A DNA stretch of 64,000 bases, taken from positions 1 to 64,000 of the forward strand of contig SVPU01000001.1 of the NCBI GenBank assembly GCA_015065685.1. Direction: 5' to 3'. This DNA is from Oscillospiraceae bacterium (GTDB taxonomy: Bacteria > Bacillota > Clostridia > Oscillospirales > Acutalibacteraceae). The position numbers were made by a program, and so were the translations under genes. The notes under the pieces are model-generated. The model had not been told where the DNA came from, searched no databases, and worked only from the letters and a program-made list of their open reading frames with translations. Shown piece by piece: positions 51,996-59,921 of the stretch; positions within the stretch are counted from its first letter, which is position 1; each line of letters opens with the position of its first letter.

Positions 51996-53609
51996 ATGAC
52001 AATAGGAGAGAAGATAACGAGTCTTAGAAATGCTGCCAATATTTCCCAAGAACAGCTTGCTGAAAAAATCTCGGTTTCGAGACAGTCGGTTTCTAAATGG
52101 GAGATGGATCAGGCGGCTCCTCAAATAGACAAAATCGTGCAGCTTTGCGAATTGTTTGATATTTCTACCGATGAATTGCTTCACGATAAAATCGCTATAA
52201 AGAAAATTTCTACTTCAAAAAACAAATATTTCGGAACTGACGGTTTTCGCGGCGAAGCAAATATGGGACTCACCTCAATGCATGCTTACAAGGTGGGCAG
52301 ATTCCTTGGTTGGTATTATTCCTCCGAGCTTTCGGGTTGCACAAAGGCTAATTACCGTCCCCGCATAGTAATAGGTAAGGACACCCGCCGTTCAAGCTAT
52401 ATGCTAGAATATTCGCTCGTGGCAGGAATCACCGCTTCGGGTGCAGATGCATATATGCTTCATGTTACCACAACTCCGAGTGTTTCTTATGTTACACGCC
52501 AGGATGAGTTCGATTGCGGAATTATGATTACTGCATCGCACAATCCTTTTTATGATAACGGCATCAAGGTTATTAATCGCTATGGCGAGAAGCTTGATGA
52601 TAGCACAACTGCGCTGATTGAAGCTTATCTTGATGGAGACTTAAAGGCACTAGGCGTGGCGGGCAATGATTTGCCTTTGGCGGTGCGAGAAAAAATCGGT
52701 TGCATTGTTGACCATGTTGCAGGAAGAAATCGCTATGTTGGTTATCTTATCTCGCTCGCATCAAATTCCTATAAAAAGCTCAGAATCGGTCTTGATTGTG
52801 CAAACGGTGCTTCTTGGATGATTGCAAGATCTGTTTTCAGTGCGCTCGGTGCGCAAACATTTATTATCGGTGCAGAGCCTGACGGCCTTAATGTTAACAA
52901 CAACTGCGGTTCAACACATATAGAAAACCTTTGCCGCCTTGTTAAAGAGCAGCATCTTGATTTAGGATTTGCTTTTGATGGCGACTGCGACCGCTGTATT
53001 GCCGTTGATGAAAACGGAAATGTTGTTGATGGTGATGCAATGCTTTATATACTTGGCAAAAGACTTAAATCTCGCGGTATGCTTAACGGCGACACTGTTG
53101 TTGCGACCGTTATGTCTAATAGCGGACTCTTTGAAAGCCTTAAGGATGTGGGTATTCGCTGTGAGCAGACAACTGTTGGCGACCGCTTTGTATATGAATG
53201 TATGCAACAGAATGATTATTGCCTTGGAGGAGAGCAATCGGGACATATTATACTCAAAAAATATGCTACCACAGGCGATGGACTTCTTACAGCAATAATG
53301 ATTACAGAAGAAATTTGTGATACGAAAAGCTCGTTAGCTTCTTTGGCAGAGCCTGTGAAATGTTATCCTCAATATATAAAAAATATTCGCGTTAAGGATA
53401 AGGCCGCAGTGCTTTCGGATAGTGAGGTGCTTTCGGCTCGTGAGAAGGTTGAAGAGCTTATTGCAGGAAAGGGAAGAGCGTTACTCAGACAAAGCGGCAC
53501 AGAACCGGTTATACGCGTTATGATTGAGGCAAAAACACAAGAAAAATGCGAAGAATATGCAGATATCATTGCAAATAAAATAATCGAAAGAGGTCATAGC
53601 GTTGAATAG
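51996..53609 (+). CDS. glmM: XRE-type HTH fused to phosphoglucosamine mutase (GlmM)
   Basis: 537 residues. Residues 1-62 are a Cro/C1-type helix-turn-helix: MTIGEKITSLRNAANISQEQ, LAEKISVSRQSVSKWE, then LCELFDISTDELL. From about 75 the protein is a complete phosphohexose mutase of the GlmM type: YFGTDGFRGEANMG, phospho-Ser loop ITASHNPFYDNGIK (about 178), metal loop FDGDCDRC (about 328), GGEQSGHI and RQSGTEPVIRVMIEA. GlmM makes glucosamine 1-phosphate for UDP-GlcNAc. GAGG precedes the ATG, and the HTH and enzyme share one frame without a break. Coupling of sugar-phosphate state to transcription is inferred. It overlaps the next gene by eight bases. Confidence 0.88.
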   Translation: MTIGEKITSLRNAANISQEQLAEKISVSRQSVSKWEMDQAAPQIDKIVQLCELFDISTDELLHDKIAIKKISTSKNKYFGTDGFRGEANMGLTSMHAYKVGRFLGWYYSSELSGCTKANYRPRIVIGKDTRRSSYMLEYSLVAGITASGADAYMLHVTTTPSVSYVTRQDEFDCGIMITASHNPFYDNGIKVINRYGEKLDDSTTALIEAYLDGDLKALGVAGNDLPLAVREKIGCIVDHVAGRNRYVGYLISLASNSYKKLRIGLDCANGASWMIARSVFSALGAQTFIIGAEPDGLNVNNNCGSTHIENLCRLVKEQHLDLGFAFDGDCDRCIAVDENGNVVDGDAMLYILGKRLKSRGMLNGDTVVATVMSNSGLFESLKDVGIRCEQTTVGDRFVYECMQQNDYCLGGEQSGHIILKKYATTGDGLLTAIMITEEICDTKSSLASLAEPVKCYPQYIKNIRVKDKAAVLSDSEVLSAREKVEELIAGKGRALLRQSGTEPVIRVMIEAKTQEKCEEYADIIANKIIERGHSVE

Positions 53610-54264
53610 AATGGTTAAAACGAGAGAGCTGTTTGAATGCAATACAGAATATTTAAAGCCGCTTTTCGATTCTTATGAATACCCTTGGGAGATACTGCCC
53701 AATATCAAGGACTATATACTCGCGCTTATCGAAGAGGGTATAGAAGGCTACACGCTTCTTAAAGAAAATGTGCTTATAGGGGAAAATGTGAAAATATATC
53801 CCACCGCCGTTATTGAAGGACCCACCATTATCGGAAGCGGAACCGAAATAAGACCTGGGGCATTTTTAAGGGGCTCTGTTATCACGGGCGAAAACTGTGT
53901 TATAGGCAATTCAAGTGAGCTTAAAAACTGCGTTTTGCTTGAGAAGGTTCAGGTTCCGCACTATAACTATGTTGGGGATTCTGTGCTTGGAAACCGCGCT
54001 CATATGGGTGCAGGGTCTATATGCTCAAATCTTAAATCAGATGGCAAGCCCGTTGTTATAAAGGGTGAAACAAATTACGAAACAGGGCTTCGCAAAATAG
54101 GCGCAATTTTAGCCGACGGCGCAGATATAGGCTGCGGTTGTGTTTTAAATCCGGGAACAGTTATCGGAAAAAACACATCGGTTTATCCGCTCAACGCATT
54201 AAGAGGTGTATTCCCCGCCGATTCCATTGTAAAATCACCCGAGAATATAGTTTTACGTAGATAG
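53602..54264 (+). CDS. GlmU-C-like hexapeptide acyltransferase
   Basis: 220 residues with a left-handed beta-helix: KIYPTAVIEGPTIIGSG, IRPGAFLRGSVITGENCVIG, and PHYNYVGDSVLGNRAHMGAG as in the acetyl-CoA-binding half of GlmU. The uridylyltransferase domain is absent. Placed after glmM with an eight-base overlap, it probably acetylates glucosamine 1-phosphate or a related sugar (inference). TTG 53602 has AGAGGT at a good distance; ATG 53611 is the alternative. Confidence 0.82.
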   Translation: MNRMVKTRELFECNTEYLKPLFDSYEYPWEILPNIKDYILALIEEGIEGYTLLKENVLIGENVKIYPTAVIEGPTIIGSGTEIRPGAFLRGSVITGENCVIGNSSELKNCVLLEKVQVPHYNYVGDSVLGNRAHMGAGSICSNLKSDGKPVVIKGETNYETGLRKIGAILADGADIGCGCVLNPGTVIGKNTSVYPLNALRGVFPADSIVKSPENIVLRR

Positions 54265-54266
54265 TA

Positions 54267-54300
54267 AAAAGCACACTCTTTTTTAGAGTGTGCTTTTAAA
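54267..54300. terminator. Terminator between converging acyltransferase and AraC genes
   Basis: AAAAGCACACTCT and AGAGTGTGCTTTT, 13-bp perfect stem, A- and T-rich flanks on both sides. Confidence 0.9.
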
Positions 54301-54302
54301 TT

Positions 54303-55055
54303 TTAGTCTTTTTTATATTCCGCGGGCGATACGCTATACACCTTTTTAAAAGAATGGCTGAAGCTATAAACATCGGGGAAGCCCGACATTTTTGCTATTT
54401 GTGAAATCGAATAGATTTCCGTTTTTAAAAGAAGCGCCGCAAAGGAAAGCCTTTTTTCTATAATATATTGTCTTGGTGTGTTGCCGTAAATTTCCTTGAA
54501 AAGAGTTGTGAACCTTCGTTCACTTAAATTGCAAAGCTCTGCTAAATGCTTGTTTGTGATTTCCTCTTGGGTATAGTTTTCTTCAATATAATCGTAGGCC
54601 TTTTTAATTTTATTTCTAATGCCCGAATTGTGATATTTTTTTTCTTCAAGACTATTTATAATACTGAAAAGCTTATACATTTCGGACATACAAAAAAATC
54701 GGTTCCCATCATCCTCTATATTTTTATGCGCAATTAATCTTTCAAATATTTTTCTGATTTGCGGAAGATTGGTGCAATCGATATAAAAGCTTTCGCAGTC
54801 AACCTCGCCCGTGAAGGCAATGCAGGGGCTCTTAGAATTTGTTCTCGAATAAACATCATACGGTATATCCTTATGAAGAAACATTAATGTGCCGCTACGA
54901 ATTTCATATTTTTTTCCGTTTATAACATGCGTTTCATCTGAAACATAATCATATGCGAGGTGGTGCACGGGTCTTGGCGCAGGCGTGTGCCAAGAGGCCT
55001 TTTCACACTCGTTCATATAGATATTAACTATTTTATCGATATTAAAAAACTTCAT
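54303..55055 (-). CDS. AraC-family transcriptional regulator
   Basis: 250 residues: N-terminal cupin-like sensing domain (about 20-120; GTLMFLHKDIPYDVY) and C-terminal double HTH (about 150-248; LAELCNLSERRFTTLFKEIY, GNTPRQYIIEKRL, ISQIAKMSGFPDVYSFSHSF). It is divergent from the glycyl radical enzyme gene with a 169-base gap, so that gene is the likely target. The ligand is unknown, perhaps a substrate of that enzyme. Confidence 0.92.
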   Translation of the reverse strand: MKFFNIDKIVNIYMNECEKASWHTPAPRPVHHLAYDYVSDETHVINGKKYEIRSGTLMFLHKDIPYDVYSRTNSKSPCIAFTGEVDCESFYIDCTNLPQIRKIFERLIAHKNIEDDGNRFFCMSEMYKLFSIINSLEEKKYHNSGIRNKIKKAYDYIEENYTQEEITNKHLAELCNLSERRFTTLFKEIYGNTPRQYIIEKRLSFAALLLKTEIYSISQIAKMSGFPDVYSFSHSFKKVYSVSPAEYKKD

Positions 55056-55144
55056 ATTATCACCAATAAAATTTTAACAAACATTTTTCAAAAAAGCAAT
55101 ATTTATTTCCGTTTTTTGCAAATTTTCTGCTTTTGCTATTGCGC

Positions 55145-55156
55145 TAACGGGCGTTA
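55145..55156. promoter_or_regulatory. Inverted repeat, candidate operator
   Basis: TAACG-GG-CGTTA, perfect 5+5 palindrome in the gap between the AraC gene and the glycyl radical enzyme gene. Confidence 0.35.
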
Positions 55157-55165
55157 AGGAGTAAT

Positions 55166-55192
55166 ATGCAAGTGTGGATTAGAAATGTTTGA
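55166..55192 (+). CDS. Possible 8-codon leader ORF
   Basis: ATG at 55166 follows AAGGAG (55156-55161) and encodes MQVWIRNV before TGA. It lies 32 bases ahead of the glycyl radical enzyme start, which has its own SD. Could be a leader peptide or a chance event. Confidence 0.3.
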   Translation: MQVWIRNV

Positions 55193-55224
55193 TCTCTTTA
55201 AAAAACTCAATAGGGGGAAAGGCT

Positions 55225-57483
55225 ATGGCAGAATTAAAAGGAAAGCGCGTGGATTTCACACCGCTGCATCTTGAATTAAAGGAATTTTACGGTGAGCAGG
55301 ATTTTAAAGCTCGCGATTTTAACGAGTTTTGTTCCAATGAACTCGAAAAAAGAGTAAACGATGATATGTCCTCTTTTACCCAAAAGGGAATTCAATATGA
55401 AACCATTGCCGAATTATGCCCAGTTGCATTATTCAAAAATTCTTCATTCTATTATGAAATAGGAACAATGAGTTCGTTGTGTAACGGACACGGCGAAAAT
55501 GCTTCTACCGCAAAGGTGCAAGGCTTGGTTCATCCGGGCGGCTGGGTTTACAGAAGAAATAAGCATTTATTTATAGATGTTGACCCCGTTTTATATAAAA
55601 AATCCCGTTCGGAGTTTTATGAGTGGAGTGCCGACTACGGCGACCCGAGATTCCACAAAGCCTTTAATATGGAGCCTGCGTTAACCAAGGGACTAAAAGG
55701 CGTTTATGAGGATGTTAAAAGCAGAATTACCGATGAATGCACCGAAAAGGAAAGAGATTTTCTTGAAAATATGTGCAAAGGTCTTTTGGCAATGAAAACC
55801 ATTAGCGAAAAGTTTTCAAAAAGGGCAAAGGAAATGCTTAAAACCGCTACCGATGAGGCCGAAATAAAACGACTCGAAAGAATTGCGGAAGCCGCTGCGC
55901 GTACCCCTTGGGAAGTGCCTCAAAACTTTTGGGAGGCGCTTAATGCTGTTTTCTTCCTCGATAAAGTGATGGGTGGACTTGAGGGCGTTGCTATTGAGAC
56001 AATGGGCAGACTTGACTGTTTGCTTAATCCCTTTTACGAGAAAGACATTGAGAACGGTGTTATCACAAGAGAAAAAGCGTATGACTTAATAGCGGAATTT
56101 TTGCTCACTTGGGATGCACACCATAACCATGAAAGAAATATAGGAATGATTACACAAGAAGGTGCTACCTATACTCTCGGCGGTTGTGATAAGGAAGGAA
56201 ATCCCGTTTTCAATGAAATGACCAAAATGTTCTTAGAGGCTACAAGTGAGCACAAAATAATAAACCCCAAAATAATGTGCCGCTATTCTGCAAGCTCGCC
56301 TAAAGAATATATCGACCTTTTAAACCACGATGTTTTAAGGGGAACTTCAACAATTCAGTATCAGAATGATGATGCATTTATCCCTGCACTTTTAAAGATA
56401 GGTGTGGAACTGCCCGATGCCAATAACTATCATTTATTGGGTTGTTGGGAGCCTGCTATTGAAAACGCAACCAATGAACACTGCACATATATGTATCTTC
56501 TCAAAATTTTCGAGCGTTCAATATATAATGATTCTACCCACGAAGAAATTAAGATTTTACCTATCGAAGATGCAAAAAGCTTTGAAGAGGTATATGATAT
56601 AACCATTCAAAATTTCAGAACTGTGCTTGAATACAAGTTCAACGCCACATATAAAGGCAGAGCAGTCTGGGAACAGGTTGACCCGCTTATGCTTGTATCC
56701 TCTGCAATGAGCAGCTGCCTTGATAAGAAAAAGGACTGCACGGGCGGCGGCGCAAAATATCAGATTGATGACCAGATTTTTGCGGGCGTGCCTAATGTGG
56801 TTGACTCTTTATTGGTTATTAAAGAGCTCTGCTTCGATAAAAAGGTTTGCACCTTGAAAGAATTGCTTTCGGCAGTTAAAAACAACTGGGAAGGTGCAGA
56901 GGATTTAAGAAAACAAGCACTTGGCTGTAGCTTCTGGGGCGATGAGAAAGAGGTTAGCGGCAAAATGATGGGAAGCCTTGTGCACGATTTGTATGAGATT
57001 TGCGATACTCTTCCTTGCCTTTATGATGGAAAGGTTGCCGTTGGTTTCATGCTCTTCTTGGAGGTATTCCGCGAAGCCAAGCACTTGCGCGCAACCCCTG
57101 ATGGCAGAAGAAATTTCGAGCATTTCGCTCGCGGACTTACACCCTCAGGCTTGCATCAGATTAATTCTCCGACGAGCTTGATTAACTCGCTTAAATATGT
57201 TGATTCAAGCGAAGTGGCAGGTAACAGCGCAATTAACTTGACTTTACCCTTCACACCCGCACACAAGGATGTATTCTCGGCTTTTGTTAAAACAACTGCT
57301 GACTCTGCGGCAGAAGCGGTACAAATAAATTGCGTTACAAAGGAAACCCTTTTAGATGCACGAAAGCACCCTGAGAATTATTGCGATTTGGTAATACGCG
57401 TTTGCGGTTATTCTGCAAGGTTTGTAACCCTTGATGAAAGAATTCAGGATGATATAATAAGCAGAAATTTCTATACAATTTAA
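55225..57483 (+). CDS. Glycyl radical enzyme of unknown substrate
   Basis: 752 residues of the PFL/GRE superfamily. The thiyl motif is GCWEP (Cys407, Glu409): Cys-x-Glu as in dehydratases, decarboxylases and lyases, not the Cys-Cys pair of pyruvate formate-lyase, with Trp where Val or similar is usual. The radical loop is RVCGYSARFVTLDERIQDDI (Gly728). GGGGGAAAGG precedes ATG 55225; TTG 55189 is less likely. No radical SAM activase, microcompartment or dehydrogenase gene is adjacent, so activation must be provided from elsewhere. Divergent AraC gene suggests induction by its substrate. Confidence 0.9.
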   Translation: MAELKGKRVDFTPLHLELKEFYGEQDFKARDFNEFCSNELEKRVNDDMSSFTQKGIQYETIAELCPVALFKNSSFYYEIGTMSSLCNGHGENASTAKVQGLVHPGGWVYRRNKHLFIDVDPVLYKKSRSEFYEWSADYGDPRFHKAFNMEPALTKGLKGVYEDVKSRITDECTEKERDFLENMCKGLLAMKTISEKFSKRAKEMLKTATDEAEIKRLERIAEAAARTPWEVPQNFWEALNAVFFLDKVMGGLEGVAIETMGRLDCLLNPFYEKDIENGVITREKAYDLIAEFLLTWDAHHNHERNIGMITQEGATYTLGGCDKEGNPVFNEMTKMFLEATSEHKIINPKIMCRYSASSPKEYIDLLNHDVLRGTSTIQYQNDDAFIPALLKIGVELPDANNYHLLGCWEPAIENATNEHCTYMYLLKIFERSIYNDSTHEEIKILPIEDAKSFEEVYDITIQNFRTVLEYKFNATYKGRAVWEQVDPLMLVSSAMSSCLDKKKDCTGGGAKYQIDDQIFAGVPNVVDSLLVIKELCFDKKVCTLKELLSAVKNNWEGAEDLRKQALGCSFWGDEKEVSGKMMGSLVHDLYEICDTLPCLYDGKVAVGFMLFLEVFREAKHLRATPDGRRNFEHFARGLTPSGLHQINSPTSLINSLKYVDSSEVAGNSAINLTLPFTPAHKDVFSAFVKTTADSAAEAVQINCVTKETLLDARKHPENYCDLVIRVCGYSARFVTLDERIQDDIISRNFYTI

Positions 57484-57520
57484 AAATAGAAACGGCAGGA
57501 AACTGCCGTTTCTATTTTTT
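57483..57520 (+). terminator. Glycyl radical enzyme terminator
   Basis: AAATAGAAACGGCAG and CTGCCGTTTCTATTT form a 15-bp stem with a GAAA loop, then TTT. Confidence 0.93.
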
Positions 57521-57547
57521 GTGTGAAATTGGCAAAACACATAAAGG

Positions 57548-57576
57548 TTGAAAAAATTCAATAAATATGGTATCAT
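57548..57576 (+). promoter_or_regulatory. Promoter of the PASTA pseudokinase gene
   Basis: TTGAAA at 57548-57553 and TATCAT at 57571-57576, 17-base spacing. Confidence 0.55.
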
Positions 57577-57606
57577 ATCATATATCATTTATTTCGGAGG
57601 CTTTTT

Positions 57607-59301
57607 ATGATAAATACCGAAAGATTATGTTTGGGTTGTATGAATGACAACGGCGGCGAGAAAATTTGTCCCGTTTGCGGATATGATTCCACACAGCATA
57701 ACCCCAGTGATTGTTTACCCACAAAATTCGTTATTAAAAACCGTTATTATTTAGGGAAAGTTGTTTCTATAAACGGCGAGGGTATTACATATATCGCTTG
57801 GGATAAGGCAAACGATGCCGTTGTGAGTGTTAAAGAATATTTCCCGAAGGGCTTTGCACACCGTAATCCTGATAAAACCGTTAGCATTATAAGTGGCGGA
57901 GAATATACCTTTAACGAAGGCTTATTGGAATTTATGGAAATAAACAAAGTGATTATGGATTCCGATTTGCCGGCACTCATTCCTGTTATCGATGTTTTCG
58001 AAGAAAACGGAACTGTGTTTGCGGTTAGTGAAAATATTCAGGGCATAACACTCGAAAAGTTTTTGGAGAAAAATGGTGGAATTTTAAAGTGGGGCCAAGT
58101 GAGAGCCTTGTTCTTGCCGCTTATTGACACAATAAAGGGTATGAATGATCTTGGCATTATTCACAGAGGAATTTCCGCTCAAACTATAATTGCAAGCCGA
58201 GATGGAAAATTCCGCATAACCGACTATAGAATAAGAAAACAAAGGCTCGATAATTCCGAACAGGAAAGCGAGCTTTATGCGGGCTATTCACCAATCGAGC
58301 TTTACGGCTTTGAGGATATGCATGATGACACCTATACCGATGTTTACGGTATAAGTGCAGTGCTATTTAGAGTGCTTATCGGAAATGTGCCCGCGGCAGC
58401 AACCGTGCGAATTCAAAACGATGCTATGAGCATTCCCGCGAGATTTGCAGAAGAGCTTCCGCGTCATGTTTTGGCTTCTCTTGCAAATGGCTTGCAGGTG
58501 TTGCCCGAAAAGCGCACACGCGATATCGAAACCTTTAAAAATGAGCTGGTTTACGGCGAAATAAACGAGGCTAAAGAGGTTAAGAGACCGAGTAAGAAAG
58601 CGACTGCCGAAGAAGAGGTGGAAGCGCCCAAGAAAAAGAAGGGCGGCTCTGCAAAATATGCTGTTATTTCGGCTGTGAGCACAGCGCTTGTGTTTGCGGT
58701 TATAGCGGCGGTTTTGGTTTTCGGCGTATTTAGAGATGAGATTTTCCCGCCTAAAGAAGACCCCAATTCAAGCGAAGAGGTAATCATTGATGCGCCCGAG
58801 GTTGATAATTTGGGCGATATTGAAAGTGGCGCAGAGGTAACTGCCAAACAATATTCTGTGCCCGACCTTAAGGGTAAATTCTATCAAGAAATAATTGAAA
58901 ACGATGATTATGAGATGTTTGAGTTTGTAATCAGTGATAAGGCGGAGTTTTCTCAAGAGGTTGAGAAGGGCGCCGTTTGCGGACAATCGGTTGCGGCAGG
59001 AACTCAGGTTGTGCGCGACACCAAGATTGAGCTTGTGCTGAGCCTCGGTAAAAAAGAGGTTAAGGTGGCAAATGTTATCGGTCTTGATGAAATTAATGCA
59101 AAACTTGAACTTTTGAAACAGGGCTTCCTTTATCAGAATATCGAAGTTCTCGAAAAATATGATGAGGAAAAGGAACCCGGTGTTGTGGTTGACCAACAAC
59201 CCAAATATAATGAAGAGGTAAATACTAATACCTCAATTAAGATTTATATTAATTCATACAAGGGAAATGAGAATTTAGAGGGTACTTCAAGCGAAAGATA
59301 A
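57607..59301 (+). CDS. Zinc-ribbon / pseudokinase / PASTA membrane protein
   Basis: 564 residues. Order: zinc ribbon (CLGCMN..CPVCGYD, about 9-26), kinase-like domain (about 40-310), basic linker, membrane helix (about 348-370), two PASTA domains (about 415-555). The kinase VAVK Lys is kept (VSVKEYFP) but HRD-KxxN reads HRGISAQT, lacking catalytic Asp and Asn, and DFG reads DYR. The Gly-rich loop is also poor (VSINGEGITY). It is thus a pseudokinase. PASTA domains bind peptidoglycan or muropeptides; a sensor/adaptor role at the division site is inferred. GGAGG precedes the ATG. Confidence 0.88.
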   Translation: MINTERLCLGCMNDNGGEKICPVCGYDSTQHNPSDCLPTKFVIKNRYYLGKVVSINGEGITYIAWDKANDAVVSVKEYFPKGFAHRNPDKTVSIISGGEYTFNEGLLEFMEINKVIMDSDLPALIPVIDVFEENGTVFAVSENIQGITLEKFLEKNGGILKWGQVRALFLPLIDTIKGMNDLGIIHRGISAQTIIASRDGKFRITDYRIRKQRLDNSEQESELYAGYSPIELYGFEDMHDDTYTDVYGISAVLFRVLIGNVPAAATVRIQNDAMSIPARFAEELPRHVLASLANGLQVLPEKRTRDIETFKNELVYGEINEAKEVKRPSKKATAEEEVEAPKKKKGGSAKYAVISAVSTALVFAVIAAVLVFGVFRDEIFPPKEDPNSSEEVIIDAPEVDNLGDIESGAEVTAKQYSVPDLKGKFYQEIIENDDYEMFEFVISDKAEFSQEVEKGAVCGQSVAAGTQVVRDTKIELVLSLGKKEVKVANVIGLDEINAKLELLKQGFLYQNIEVLEKYDEEKEPGVVVDQQPKYNEEVNTNTSIKIYINSYKGNENLEGTSSER

Positions 59302-59308
59302 ATAATGC

Positions 59309-59337
59309 TTGATTTTTCAAAAAAAGTGTGATATAAT
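59309..59337 (+). promoter_or_regulatory. Promoter of the rimP-nusA-infB operon
   Basis: TTGATT at 59309-59314 and TATAAT at 59332-59337, 17-base spacing, about 100 bases before rimP. Confidence 0.75.
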
Positions 59338-59352
59338 CTTTACAGACTAAAG

Positions 59353-59388
59353 AAAGGTGAGTGGGGCAACCCGCTCACTTTTGTTTTA
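59353..59388 (+). terminator. Attenuator-like terminator in the rimP leader
   Basis: GTGAGTGGG pairs with CCCGCTCAC (one G-T), extended by AAAG/TTTT, followed by TTGTTTTAC. It lies within the transcript, about 15 bases after the promoter. The operon encodes NusA, a termination factor, so autogenous control is plausible. Confidence 0.7.
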
Positions 59389-59435
59389 CTTGATTTGCAA
59401 GGCAAAAAAATACTGTTCAAACAGGAGATGAGAAA

Positions 59436-59888
59436 ATGGCAAACGCTGCCGAGAGGGTTTATGAGCTTATTAAAGAAACCGTTGAAACGCAGGGTGTGGA
59501 ACTCTGGGATGTTCGTTTTCTTAAAGAGGGCGCATCGTGGTATTTAAGGGTTTTTATTGATAAGAGTGAGGGTATTACTATTGATGACTGCACCAATGTT
59601 TCCCACGCGATAGACCCCATAATTGATGAGGCCGACCCTATTGACAAGGCCTATTATTTAGAGGTTTGCTCTCCGGGTCTTGAAAGAGAGCTCACACGCC
59701 CCTTCCATTATGAAAAGGTTGTGGGCCAAAAGGTAAGGGTTAAACTTTATAAAGCGATAGACGGTAAAAAAGAATTTACAGGATTACTTGAGCTTAAAAA
59801 CGAGGGAATTATCCTTAAAACAGAAGAAGCAGAGCTTGAGCTTTCCTATAAAGATATATCAAAAGCAAATTTATGCGATTTTGAATAA
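59436..59888 (+). CDS. rimP: Ribosome maturation factor RimP
   Basis: Needed for 30S maturation. 150 residues; signature VELWDVRFLKEGASWYLRVF, FIDKSEGITIDDC and LEVCSPGLERELTRPFHY; SH3-like C-terminal part. GGAGATG precedes the ATG. First gene of the rimP-nusA-ylxR-ylxQ-infB operon, the standard order in Firmicutes. Confidence 0.97.
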   Translation: MANAAERVYELIKETVETQGVELWDVRFLKEGASWYLRVFIDKSEGITIDDCTNVSHAIDPIIDEADPIDKAYYLEVCSPGLERELTRPFHYEKVVGQKVRVKLYKAIDGKKEFTGLLELKNEGIILKTEEAELELSYKDISKANLCDFE

Positions 59889-59921
59889 AACAGCAGCAAG
59901 TGTTTGGAGGAATTAAGAAAA

